DNA of 17,755 nt from Acanthamoeba sp. SK_2022b (GCA_027943245.1 JANDJZ010000651.1:1-17755); one strand, 5' to 3'. Positions 1 to 8,670 are shown, counted from the first letter of the stretch. The notes: generated by a model from the sequence alone, not told the origin. A program made the numbers and translations.

Positions 1-994
1 TGGTCCCGGGGCATCGCCCTGAGGCAGCCCGGGCACCACGAGATTGTTGTAGAAGTTGTCTACTGCGGCCATGCAGGCCAAGTTAAGCGGCTGTATACCG
101 TAGATGGCCGTAGCCGGCCAGCCGTCGGTGAGCACCGCCCACGCCGGAGCGCCGTCGCCCCCGTCCTGCGGCACGAGGTAGGGCGGATAGTTGAAGTTCG
201 GATCGGCGAAGATGAACCTGGAGTACTGGTCCTGGTGCATGTCCAGGATCACGTAAACTCCCTGCTCCTTGGCCCAGCCCACCACCTTTTTGGACAACGG
301 TATTTAGAAAAGGTTGCAACATTCACTCAGAAAGGCGGAGAACCTGGGCAATGCGGTCGAGGTACTGTTGGCTGTAATTGCCAGGCTGGGGCTCCAGCAT
401 GTTCCAGTTGAGGCAGAGTCGAATCACGTTGAATCCGAGCGCCTGCTCTCAGGCCGCGCCAGTATCCCGAAAAAAGCATCAGTGCCGAATGAACCATCCG
501 GGAAAGGGTTTGAGAGTGTACCCTGAGTTGAGCGAAGTCGTTGCCTGAAGTGAAGTCGGTGGAGGGGCCGTACATTCCCTTTCCTGCGTCCACTTGGCAC
601 ACGGGCGGTTCTTGGTACTGCACTTTGTTAACAGGGCACTTGCCGTCGTACTCAGCCGGATCTTGAAGCGGAGCAAGGTGTCAGCCAAGAAGAGAAAAGA
701 AGCCGATGGGTGGGTTGTACCAATGGGCCGACGGTCAGCATCAAGCTCACGCTGCAAAAACTCTACGTTTACTCCACGCAGTATCGTCTGTTTGGTACAG
801 GAGCCTTGTGAGATTCGATTCCATATCCTTGGAATTGAGTTATTGGGTACCTCTCGACCCTGCTCATCAGCGATGAAGTATCGATTGTTACCCTGTTTTA
901 CGCCAAGCCAGGGCATATCGACAGCGGAGCTGGTAGCGAACATCGCGGCCACGCTCGCCAGTATGAGGGCGATAGCCATCAAGGAAAGCTTCAT
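1..994 (-). CDS. GH5 endoglycoceramidase-like glycosidase, 5' five exons (partial)
   Basis: Spliced CDS on the minus strand: exons 994-851, 787-721, 661-522, 442-344 and 285-1, giving 245 codons without a stop and continuing past the left edge. Introns are 788-850 (63 nt), 662-720 (59), 443-521 (79) and 286-343 (58), all GT-AG. I start at 994 (MKLSLMAIALIL) because it gives a clean signal peptide ending near TSSA; an in-frame ATG at 1012 is the alternative. Visible motifs: RYFIADEQGRE|TILRGVNVEF near residue 40, PVCQVDAGKG, GFNVIRLCLNWNMLEPQPG, VYVILDMHQDQYSRF and GDGAPAWA. This series, especially LRGVNV, the LNW..LEP strand and DMHQD.YS, is typical of endoglycoceramidases (GH5), which cut the bond between oligosaccharide and ceramide in glycosphingolipids, usually as secreted or lysosomal enzymes. 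Both catalytic glutamates lie beyond the window. Family assignment is strong; exact substrate is inferred. Confidence 0.85.
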
Positions 995-1082
995 CCTGAG
1001 GTCTTGTACCAAGAAAGGTGGGTTGTTGAGTTTGTTTCTGACACTGCGATGAAGAGGGATGGTGTTCGTATTTGTACCTTCC

Positions 1083-1098
1083 TTTTAAGGCCTTAAAA
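1083..1098. promoter_or_regulatory. 16-bp palindrome upstream of the GH5 gene
   Basis: TTTTAAGGCCTTAAAA is perfectly self-complementary and lies about 90 bp upstream of the chosen start codon at 994. Its AT-rich flanks and position fit a core-promoter or factor-binding element, but nothing else supports a function. A second small inverted repeat (TTTTGTC / GACAAAA, loop ACAG) follows at about 1113-1130. Confidence 0.3.
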
Positions 1099-1130
1099 CG
1101 CGCTCGGCGGGCCTTTTGTCACAGGACAAA

Positions 1131-1734
1131 AACAAGCAAATGCGCACCAACAGGGAAAAAGGTTGGGGTGCTATGAAGCACAAGCTGTCTTTTTAGGTAA
1201 AGATTTACTGAATCTGTGGCTGTAAAGGTACATTTGCACAATCATGCAACATTTACTGATAGTCACCTCCAAGAACCATTACAGCTGTCTACCCATATGC
1301 ACATGACCCAAGGGTAACCCTTTTTACACTGTACATCCACAGCTAACAAAACTGAGTCTGTTTTGTCATTGGAATTGGGGCAAGATCAAGAAAATTGGAT
1401 CAGGACATGGTTTTATTTGTGTGTACGTGGTCCCCATCATGGGCCAACAGTTGCAAGTACCCTGCTGGCCTATGCTAAGAATTTTTGGGCCAACTCGCAC
1501 ATGTCCAAAAGTCTTTAGTAGTGCAGGTATCATGTGGTTGTTCAGGTCAAGTGAGACATCAGCAGACATCATCGCTCCATAGGTAATGGCAACAAGCCAA
1601 GGTGGAATGACCCATCATCATCTTCCTCTAACCAGTTGAGGAAGATTCAGGCCCTTGTAGTGTGCTTATCCAAGCCAAGCCAAACACTTCCTTTTTCACC
1701 ACACACTGCTATTATGGCACCATCATCAGGCTTA
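1131..1734. other. Unrecognised AT-richer spacer, probably element debris
   Basis: No gene recognised. The minus strand has a 68-codon open frame (1572-1366) with peptides such as DVSLDLNNHMIPALLKTFG. It lies downstream of, and in the same orientation as, the transposase-like relic at 1735-2262, so it may be its decayed 3' part. CpG is scarce compared with 1-1000. Confidence 0.3.
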
Positions 1735-2262
1735 TCAGTGGTGAGAACACAGGTCAGTAAGGTGGGTCAAGAGGCTCTGCAGGTATAAGGTTGTAGGCTG
1801 CTGGGCTTGCAAGGTGGCAAGTAAGGTGGTGGTGCAGCAAGGAGAGGGCAAAGTCTGGGCCACTGCAAACTGACCATGATGTAAGTAAATCAAGCATCTC
1901 TTAAGGCCATGGTTGATGAAACCATGAATGCCCAGCTTGAAGAGGTCCTTCCAGGAAGATGGGAGAGGCACCAGCACGGGAAGTATCACATCACTTGAAC
2001 CATCCATAATCACATAGAGGACACCACCAGGATCAGTGCTTGCTTCCTGCTGATGAAGGTGATACATCTTATGCTCCTATTCAATAAGGTGCAAATGTTC
2101 AAACTTTTGCTTCTTCAGCTGGGCCCTCTGTGCTGTTGTCATGCGCTGATTAATCAGTTGGTCATTTGTTGATGCACAGATGCTGCAGAGGACCAGGACA
2201 CAGAACTTGGGGAACTTGATGTTCTTGTGCTCTGTGTGGAGCTTAAAGAGGGTCAATGGCTT
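1735..2262 (-). pseudogene. Transposase-like relic (IMDG/HGFINHG type)
   Basis: Minus-strand reading frame from about 2262 to 1735, in one frame apart from a TAG near 2080. Segments in order: KLHTEHKNIKFPKFCVLVLC, a short helix-like KQKFEHLHLIE, the stop, EHKMYHLHQQEA, YVIMDGSSDVILPVLVPLP, then LGIHGFINHG. The order 'KFPKF..C..C', charged helix, '(I)(I)DG..D..LP', 'H..G.I.HG' resembles a widespread uncharacterised transposase-like family in which the aspartate of the DG motif is a candidate catalytic residue. The stop is in the context IE(stop)EHK and could be a CAG-to-TAG change. The gag-like ORF ends where this frame begins. I infer a dead mobile-element gene; the family name is uncertain. 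Confidence 0.5.
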
Positions 2263-2264
2263 AA

Positions 2265-2681
2265 TCAGACCAGGCCAGGCTTCTTGACAGTTGATAAGAG
2301 CTTGGTCATGGCAGCAATAAAGTGACTAATGCTGCTGGTCTCCAGCTCCTTGGAAAGGGCATTGAGTGTGGCCTTGGGAGTGGTAGGACGGAGGCTGGTA
2401 TGGACCAGTGTCTTGATGGTGGCAAGGGCTTGTTCACTCTGGAGGTGAAATTCCAGCTTGCAGGCCTCAACTGAGTGATTGGGCTTGGTGTCAGTGATCT
2501 TCTCAGTGGGATGAGAATTGACACTGGCGGTGTAGTCTCCCAGTCCTTTTGCCTGGATAGAGAATGCTTTCCAAAGTTGGAATTCTCCAGACAATTGGAG
2601 TAGGGGATCCCATGCTTTGTTCATGACAAGGGTTACAAGAAATCCCAAGCGCTGAGGACGGCTCATATGGTCGGTTGGCAA
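2265..2681 (-). pseudogene. Copia gag-like open frame
   Basis: An open frame of 138 codons on the minus strand. FQLWKAFSIQAKGLGDYTAS near residue 35 recalls the 'N(Y)..W..A....KGLW.Y' start of Copia-type gag. EACKLEFHLQSEQALATIK, then SLRPTTPKATLNALSKELE and SHFIAAMTKLLSTVKK, recall the 'W...D..A...I..S....L...TA...W..L...YE......L...L' core. No zinc knuckle follows, because the frame closes at 2265 and a transposase-like frame takes over, so this would be a truncated gag joined to another element. Homology is judged by pattern only. Confidence 0.4.
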
Positions 2682-2699
2682 GAGTGTGAGGTGGTAGTG

Positions 2700-3240
2700 T
2701 CATTCAGGCCATACATGCAGGTGGGCTCATAACCTGTTGCAGAACAAGTGTTGTGTGAAAACCATGTTGGTTGAGGCAATGCAGAGTGGAAGTATGGTTT
2801 TCCTTTCATGCACTAAGGAACAACCAAAGAAAGAGAGAATGTCTGTTCCTTAAAAGATTGGTAGGACGTTGCCAACAGTGTCAACTCTGGTAGTCTGGAT
2901 CCCAGAATGTCCCTGTACTGGTTGAGGCACTGAGCATGCTTATTGAACCAATCCTTGGACCCTGTGTCCATCCAATCATTGTTGTCAAAGCCATGAGTTC
3001 ATCCACACACTCTGAACACACAATCTCCAGAGTGTGGTGAGCAGTTGCACACAATTGGTCCTCTCTAGGGAAGCCCAGCCAACCTGGAATCATGTTCCAG
3101 GTTGGCTGGGCTTTAGGGAGATGGACAACATGGGTGACTCAATGATGCCAGAAAGCTGATTGTGTTGGTGGGTGAGTGGAAGTGATCACCAGGAGCTGCA
3201 AGTCACTCCAGTTTTGGGGCGCCCCCACACCCAACAGCTG
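2700..3240. other. Unassigned CpG-poor element debris
   Basis: No recognisable product. A 70-codon minus-strand frame (3093-2881) contains LEIVCSECVDELMALTTM but matches nothing I know. The stretch holds the palindrome at 3071-3113 and lies between gag-like and RT-like pieces, so it is probably retroelement sequence too decayed to read. Confidence 0.3.
3071..3113. repeat. Perfect 19-bp inverted repeat, 5-nt loop
   Basis: The arm AAGCCCAGCCAACCTGGAA (3071-3089) is the exact reverse complement of 3095-3113, around the loop TCATG. The flanks (CTCTCTAGGG and TAGGGAG) extend the symmetry imperfectly. A perfect arm this long inside otherwise decayed sequence implies recent formation or correction. 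Confidence 0.9.
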
Positions 3241-3429
3241 GTTCATACAGTCCCCAACGTAGTGGACATCACATTGGAGACCAATAACCTGGGCAACAGG
3301 TTCCACTGCGGTGGTTGAGTCAGTTGGGGTGGTCTATCTGGATGATGGCGCCCAGCTTGGCCTGCATGGCATCCCTGGAATTGGATGAGAGCCACTGTAG
3401 CTTGTTGAGGCCAATGCCAAACGCCTTCT

Positions 3430-3566
3430 GGATGTCTGTCGTCAATGCTGAAGCCCTTGGTACACTGGGCCTTGTAGTGGTCAACCTGTCTGCCTTGAAC
3501 TTGATCTTGAAGACCAACTTGCCCTTGATGATAGAGCGCCCTTCTGGTCTTGGAACAAGGACTCAC
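3430..3566 (-). pseudogene. Copia reverse transcriptase, N-terminal piece
   Basis: On the minus strand one frame reads VPRPEGRSIIKGKLVFKIKF and continues KAD; after a frame change the next reads QVDHYKAQCTKGFSIDD. Together these follow the start of Ty1/Copia RT: 'P.....I..KWVFK.K...DG...RYKARLVAKGFSQ'. The frameshift lies near 3495. The catalytic palm does not follow on this strand. The next RT block is on the plus strand just to the right (3590-3870), so the gene is broken by an inversion near 3570-3595. Confidence 0.6.
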
Positions 3567-3589
3567 ATGCAGTTGTTGTTGAGTCCCTG

Positions 3590-3870
3590 GGTGACCATAG
3601 TAATGTATGTTGGCAGCCTACACTCCATCCTTGCACTCAATGCTGCCTTTGACCTGGAGCTATGCACCTTCAGTGTGAGGGGTGCCTTTCTTCATGTGAC
3701 TCTCACTGGGCACGAAATCTGCATCAAGCAACCTGAGTTCTACATCACTCCTGACCACCCAGACTACGCCATATGGTGCCTGTGCTAACCCTTATTATAA
3801 TGATGTTACAATGATGTGGCTGCTGGTGTCAAGCTCAGGCACATCACCTTCTCAATAAATCCTTGCATGT
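3590..3870 (+). pseudogene. Copia reverse transcriptase, middle piece
   Basis: The plus strand reads SILALNAAFDLELCTFSVRG, then AFLHVTLTGHEICIKQPEFY and ITPDHPDYAIW, ending at TAA 3785. This matches the Ty1/Copia RT block 'LALAAA.DLEL...DV..AFL.G.L...IY..QP.GF'. Past the stop, ITFSINPCMYAW (about 3838-3873) recalls the 'GF..S..DPC.Y' block that precedes the YVDD catalytic box, which I do not find. The first aspartate of the triad appears changed (SVRGAF where DV..AF is usual). It is a dead fragment in the opposite orientation to the piece at 3430-3566. Confidence 0.65.
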
Positions 3871-4317
3871 ATGCATGGTCCATGCTGGTGGTGTAGCTCC
3901 TGCACCTCAAGTTTAATGCTGTGTATGCTCTGCGCATGCACACCCCTCACCCCAAAAAGCCTGCAATTTGCAATTTGGTGCAAGTGATGTTGGAGGTCTT
4001 TTTGACATTTATGCTTGCTCTATGCATAGGCAATGCTCCTGCTCCTTCTTTCCCACAATTATGCCCTCTATCTTGTCATGTTTGGGTTGTGTTGTGGGTG
4101 AAAAAAATGGCAAAATACCATCACAGAAGCATGCATATGCTCTTTGATTAGCACCTAGTCCATCGCATTGTCTTGATGTTTTTAATCCCATTCATGGGCG
4201 CTGGGTGACCAGTTGCATGAGACCACTATCCAGGCACATGCACAGCCTTGACATGATGTCATCCTGCTCATACATGTTCCTAAGACACATCCACTCACAT
4301 ACAAAAGCTTGATATTA
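3871..4317 (+). other. Unreadable retroelement interior
   Basis: A 76-codon plus-strand frame (3921-4151) has no recognisable motif. CpG is almost absent: 3961-4140 contains none. By position this should be the end of Copia RT and the RT-RNase H connection, shortened and decayed. Confidence 0.3.
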
Positions 4318-4430
4318 GGCATGGAAATGGACAGTTTGATGTTGGTAAAGGAGCTCCTTGGGACCGGCATGTACATCATATTCACCCAGATGATGGTGTG
4401 TGTGGTGAAAAATGCTGCATCCTCATAATG
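4318..4430 (+). pseudogene. Possible Copia RNase H end
   Basis: The plus-strand frame reads LMLVKELLGTGMYIIFTQMM then VCVVKNAA before a stop. The pattern 'LVKELL.TG...I......M.....' resembles the closing segment of Copia RNase H ('H.IRE.V..G.I.V..V.T..M.AD..TK'), but the match is short and the catalytic parts are not visible. Its order and strand agree with the RT piece at 3590-3870. Weak call. Confidence 0.25.
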
Positions 4431-4618
4431 CACATATGCATCAGATAGGCAATCAGGCTCTCTAACAGTGCAACCCCCAAAAACGCACAACCAAATGCAC
4501 CAATAGGAAAAAAGACAGAACTCAGGGCTTAGGGCCTGGTGTATTGGAGGGTAAGAAGATACAACTTCAAAAAAAACAAAATCTCAGGCTTTTCCAGTTG
4601 ACATCCCAATGCTGGCTT

Positions 4619-4816
4619 CCCTGTAGTGGGAGGGTTTGTGTTTGTGTGTTGTTGTGTCGAAAACCCTCCTGTACAACCCACTCCAGAGCTGTCAATAACT
4701 CCCTGGGATAAAGGGGAAAACACAACAACACAAACACAAACCCTCCCACTACAGGGAGGGAGTTTGGGAGGGAGTTTTTGGCAGATTCCTGAGCTTTGGA
4801 GTGGGTTGAACAGGAG
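4619..4816. repeat. Foldback-like element with two interleaved inverted repeats
   Basis: Arm A (4619-4657) starts CCCTGTAGTGGGAGGG and its reverse complement A' is 4720-4756, identical except for a 2-nt indel in the GT-rich part. Arm B (4666-4690, weaker to 4704) contains CAACCCACTCCA and its reverse complement B' is 4792-4816 with two mismatches. The order is A-B-A'-B', not the nested A-B-B'-A' of a simple terminal-inverted-repeat element. The arms are rich in GTTTGTGTTTGTG. It is probably a non-autonomous foldback/MITE-like element or a rearranged pair of copies. Confidence 0.75.
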
Positions 4817-4839
4817 CGTCCTGTTTGTAGATGAATTGA

Positions 4840-5292
4840 TTGTGCCCAAACCAAAAAGGTGGTGCCAAGAAAGACAAGTACAAGTGTGTTGACGGAGGCT
4901 GTAATTGGTCAAGATGGTCACCATGGATTTTCAAGTTGAGGTTGTGCTTTTGTGTGGCTGTCAGGGAGATTACCTTGTTTGTTCAATTCTGTAGTGGTTT
5001 GTGCAACACTGAACCAGCTTGTCCAACCACTCTAAGGAGAACAGTAACACTTCAACTGGCTCAGCATGTTGATATCTGTTGTCTGTGCCCAGATGGTGGG
5101 CATTTTTATGGTTTTGTTGTTGGTCCAGTATTTTGTGCTTGTTTTCATTGCAGGATGCATCATTTGCATGCGATAGGTGACCTTGGCAGAACAACCAGTT
5201 GGCAACATTACTTTCCAGTGCCCTCACAGGAAACCACTTGGACAGAGCTCACTGCTGTTGGTTTTCCACAGATGAAGATGAAGCACAAATAA
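4840..5292 (+). other. Open frame of unknown status in element DNA
   Basis: A 150-codon plus-strand frame with a cysteine-rich look: GGAKKDKYKCVDGGCNWSRW near the start, further CxxC-like pairs (ICCLCPDG, CACFHCRMHH) and a C-terminal PQMKMKHK. It begins inside the flank of the foldback element and no start context is evident. It could be the zinc-binding N-terminal part of the mobile element that continues at 5.6 kb, or chance. I do not recognise it. Confidence 0.25.
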
Positions 5293-5624
5293 GTAGTTTT
5301 AGCTTCAGAAAAACACAGTAAACAGACTATAACAAAACATAAAACCCAACAGCCTTAAGGGTCCAGTAACGTTGGTTTTTGCGGACCAGGGATTTTTTGT
5401 ACCCCTTCCAAAACAAAACGCCCGTTTCGTGTGTTGCACGCTACCCTTGGCATTTGGGTAATGTGGTCAAAAAAAAGCTTTCATTAATGAATTTGTTTTT
5501 CCTCCAACTCTTTTGCGTTTAGGAAGAGGATGAGCGTCATCCCAATGGCTGAGGCTTTGATGAGAGGCAGGGTGGATTGTAAGAATAGGAAGGAGAGAGA
5601 GAAGAGAGCTGAAGCATGAGAGCA
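5293..5624 (+). other. No gene seen
   Basis: Mostly AT-rich spacer with poly-A runs (for example 5469-5475), followed by the purine-rich start of the coiled-coil relic. A slightly CpG-richer patch lies at about 5368-5450. I see no motif, RNA gene or clear repeat. Confidence 0.3.
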
Positions 5625-6083
5625 GTGAAACAAGGAGAAAGCAGAAAGGAAGAGACTGGAGGAGGAAGAGCAAGAGCAAAGGAGGGAGTGGAAGAGAGAG
5701 CAACAAAGAAAGAGGCAGAGGGAGAAGGAGCGAGAGCAGGAGCTTGTGGCAGTAATTGATGTGGCCACCGCGCCCATTGCTGCTGAGGAGACACCAAAGC
5801 TTCAGCTTAATGAGCTCCAAGAGCAGCTTCGCCAGAACAAGAAGCAGCTTGCTGGGACCCAACAACATCTCTCCCAGGCCCACAAGCAGCTGGAAGAGGA
5901 GTGATGGAAGCAGCAGGAGGAAGCATGCTGAGAGTGAGAGGCGAGAGTGCACAAACTGGAAAAAGAAAAGATAAGAGAGATAGAAGAGAGAGAAGAGGCC
6001 AGCAGTCTGGGCCAAACACAAGAACACACTCCACTGGCATATCTTGCCTGTGATTGCACTGTAGACTTGACAGTGTGAGTGGG
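5625..6083 (+). pseudogene. Coiled-coil segment of a mobile-element protein
   Basis: The plus-strand frame from about 5625 reads a highly charged helix (KRLEEEEQEQRREWKREQQR), then LVAVIDVATAPIAAEETP, then a heptad-like QLNELQEQLRQNKKQLAGTQ and HLSQAHKQLEEE. A TGA at 5902 interrupts; the same frame continues through two more TGAs as WKQQEEAC, EARVHKLEKEKIREIEER and LAYLACDCTVDLTV to about 6083. All three stops could be CGA-to-TGA changes in an arginine-rich helix. It lies directly upstream of, and on the same strand as, the transposase-like exons at 6245-7850 and may be the N-terminal part of that gene. Function beyond a coiled coil is not inferable. Confidence 0.5.
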
Positions 6084-6244
6084 ACCAGCCCTGCTACTTG
6101 TGGGCTCTCATCAAGTTGCAGCAGCTTGCTGGCTTCCTTCCACTCCTTGCCTGTCCCTTTTGCCTCTGCCTCACAATCCAATGTGTGTGATGGCAAGAGG
6201 TGAATGGGAGCTTCTCTGTGACAGTTCACTGCCACCAATGAGAC

Positions 6245-7850
6245 TGCAGCTTTGGCTTTGAGAGGCTCAAGAGCGTCTTTGCCTTGTCCCATGGTGTGCC
6301 ATTGCTGAGCAAGCCCAACTACGCCTGGCTCATGCAGGTGTTGGTACCCTCCCATTCCACAAGCACAAACGAAGTTTAGTATTTTACAATTAGTTTTGAT
6401 AGATTTTATTTATCTATTTTTTACTATCTTTTTCAGGTAGCACCAGCTCTCTCAACCTTGATGGATGTGTCATGTGACACACAGCTGCGACGCCTGCAAC
6501 AGTGCAAACAGCCCAACATTGCTGTAGACACACACTACTCCTCTTGCCACAAGCACACCAACGAAATCACTACAGTTGTGTGAGACACTGACACAAGTAC
6601 GTTCCTCCTCCTTTGAAGTCATCATTTACAGCAATGGAGGCTGAGTCGCCTTGGCGCCACACCTGTTCATCTTCCCTTCAGGTGGACGTCAGCGTGCTGG
6701 TGGAATTGTGGCTCATGTCCACCTACTCAAGGACACCAGCTCAGGAGCACATCAACATCCCTTTGCACCTACATGGGGACATCAAGCACTGCTGAGGGTG
6801 ATGCCACTGCGCAAGCACTGACCCTCTTAGTGGTATGTCCTTTTGAAAATTTTTTGTACATCATTTGTTGATGGGCGTGCTGCGTGGTGGGCATGGTGCA
6901 CTGTGTGCTGGGCATGCATCCCAACTAACACTTGTTCTGACAGGAGCAGGGCGTCCAGCTGTCATCTGTGACAGCAGCTGGTGATACTGAAATCGCCAGT
7001 ATTGTTGCAGCAGTATGCCCCAAGGGCGATGGCATTGTCAACTGCGACCCCAACCACTATGCCAAGGGTCTGTCCAAGCACGTGACCAATCTGTGCAGTG
7101 AACACCCAGCCCTCAAGGTCATCGTGGCTAGTCTCAAGGCCCATTTCCTTATAGGTAGCCCCCTGCCCTCAATTTTCATGCCTTTTCACTCATTCTCCGT
7201 AGATGGGTTGCAAGGGGTATGTGTACAGGTATAAAGAAGTACCCAAAACATGAGCAAGGTTTCATCACCCACATGAAGGCCTTTGTGCTGCACATCACCA
7301 ACATGCACCATCTGTGGTGCTCACATGATGTCTGCCTACCTTTTTTTTTGTGAATATGTTGTTCATCATTTTCTTGCTCTATTAAGGTCAATCCAGTGGA
7401 GCACAGTTAGGCAATCACAGCCCTTGAGCTCATCCATGGCTACATTGCAGACTGCCAGCGCTATATTCATGGCCACTCAACAATCCAGCTTGAGTCCCTC
7501 AACAGATCAGCTGCCTGTTGACAAGTGTCATGTATGAGTCGCTCTTTGATGCCAGCATCCTTGAGCACAATGAAGGTACTAATTTTTTTTTTTTTTTGCT
7601 TTCAAAATTAACTGTATGTGTGCACATTCAGGCACCAAGTCTTTGTTGGATGTCTACTCTCAACTTGGGTTTCACATTTCCACAGTGCAATGGAACTGTA
7701 GATAGATCTTGGATGGAACTGGTGGAAGAAGATGATTGCAGCATGCAATAAGCGTGACGCCATCAAGAACCAACCAGACAGCCACCAAACACACAGTCTC
7801 TGCAAAAGGGCAGCACAGAAAGAAACAGGTATGTTGCCATGCATCATAAT
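6245..7850 (+). pseudogene. Multi-intron transposase-like gene (candidate D-D-E), decayed
   Basis: Exons readable on the plus strand: about 6251-6343 (CSFGFERLKSVFALSHGVPL ... NYAWLMQ), 6437-6596 (VAPALSTLMDVSCDTQLRRL ... DTHYSSCHKHTNE), 6682-6832 (ending GDATAQALTLL), 6944-7154 (EQGVQLSSVTAAGDTEIASI ... IVNCDPNHYAKGLSKHV ... LKAHFLI), 7229 to about 7330 (GIKKYPKHEQGFITHMKAFV, HITNMHHLWCSHDV), 7387-7575 (AITALELIHGYIADCQRYIH, GHSTIQLESLN) and 7630-7830. Introns are GT-AG, about 74-111 nt, and phases agree (the phase-1 junction I-G at 7154/7229 is exact). The order 'D...', 'DPNHYAK', 'H(G)HSTIQLES' resembles plant and protist transposase-like proteins with a D-D-E core: AGD, CDPNH and LES are my candidates. 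Breaks: TGA in VV(stop)DTD, TAG in EHS(stop)AIT, and frameshifts near 7520 and 7700. A dead copy; the family is not named with confidence. Confidence 0.6.
7583..7597 (+). repeat. T15 run in an intron
   Basis: Lies just inside the donor GTACTAA of the transposase-like gene; the acceptor TTCAG follows about 30 nt later. Confidence 0.9.
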
Positions 7851-8047
7851 TGCTCCATTCTCATCCCCACATTCACAGAGTGACCTTGCCACAAGACGGA
7901 ATAAGCCAATATATAATGACCATCCCGCCCTCAAGTACTCCCTCTTCCACCTCTTCATCTTTGTTCAGGTACTGTAGAACCACACACCACCACAATTGCA
8001 CAGTTGTGTCTATTCAATGTGTTGGAGCTGACGTGATCTGTTCTGCC

Positions 8048-8640
8048 ATGCCCAAACAACTCAGAGCCTCCTCTCCAGTGGCGGCAGCAGCAGGAGCCTC
8101 CTCTTCAGCGCCTTCTTCATCCTCTACCACTTCACAACCACACAAGCAACAACGAGTGACAGCCCCCGTGTTGTACACATGTGCTTGGCCAAATTGTGGC
8201 CACACATACTCCTACAAGGCTTGGCTCAAAGGCCCATGAGACAGGGGCAGCAGGAGCGACAGCGATGGCGGCAGCAGCAGGAGCAACACAACCAATGGCA
8301 GAGGGAGCAATGGCGGCAGCAGCAGGAGCGACATGACCAATGGCAGTGGGAGTGACGGCGGCAGCAGCAGGAGCGACATGACCAATGGCAGTGGGAGCAA
8401 CAATGGCAGCACCACAATCAACCACCATAAGGCGTACGTACTGTGCCTCTTTTAAGTCTTGATATTTTTTGATATTGAGACTTTTCTTCTCCCTCATCAA
8501 TAGGAGAACAGATCACCTTCAACTCCATCTTTGATGAAGAGTATTTGTACAACATGGTCCCCAACTTGATACTTAAAGACCTGGCCGTGTGGCAAGCCAG
8601 CAGCAGCAATGGAAGCTCTTGACCTGCCTCCCCTTGTAGA
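8048..8640 (+). pseudogene. C2H2-like zinc finger plus Q-rich repeat relic
   Basis: ATG at 8048 opens MPKQLRASSPVAAAAGASSS, a Ser/Ala-rich leader, then TAPVLYTCAWPNCGHTYSYK. Cys-x4-Cys followed by an aromatic is the start of a C2H2 finger. If one G is discounted at about 8230, a histidine falls at the expected x12 spacing. The current frame stops at 8239, but the next frame reads a glutamine-rich repeat, WRQQQEQHNQWQREQ then WRQQQERHDQWQWE. After an apparent intron (acceptor TCAATAG at 8502), ITFNSIFDEEYLYNMVPNL, ILKDLAVWQ and a stop follow. It probably encodes a DNA-binding accessory or N-terminal part of a mobile element, now broken. It is CpG-poor like its neighbours apart from the repeat itself. 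Confidence 0.45.
8267..8401 (+). repeat. 45-bp minisatellite, three units
   Basis: Units begin GGCGGCAGCAGCAGGAGC at 8267, 8312 and 8357, exactly 45 bp apart. Because 45 is a multiple of 3 each unit keeps frame and encodes a 15-residue Q/W-rich block (WRQQQERHDQWQxEQ) on the plus strand. Confidence 0.85.
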
Positions 8641-8670
8641 CTAGGTTCGTCCCCATCTTCACATCTTGTG

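Noticed and set aside
327..623. Single uninterrupted 98-codon ORF on minus
   Set aside because: Reads through the 79-nt intron in the wrong frame; the spliced model restores conserved GH5 sequence.
5467..6027. 186-codon minus-strand Leu-rich membrane-like frame
   Set aside because: It is the shadow of the purine-rich coiled coil on the plus strand, which has coherent heptads.
8267..8401. CRISPR-like array
   Set aside because: The 45-bp units are tandem without spacers and code a repeat peptide; the context is eukaryotic.
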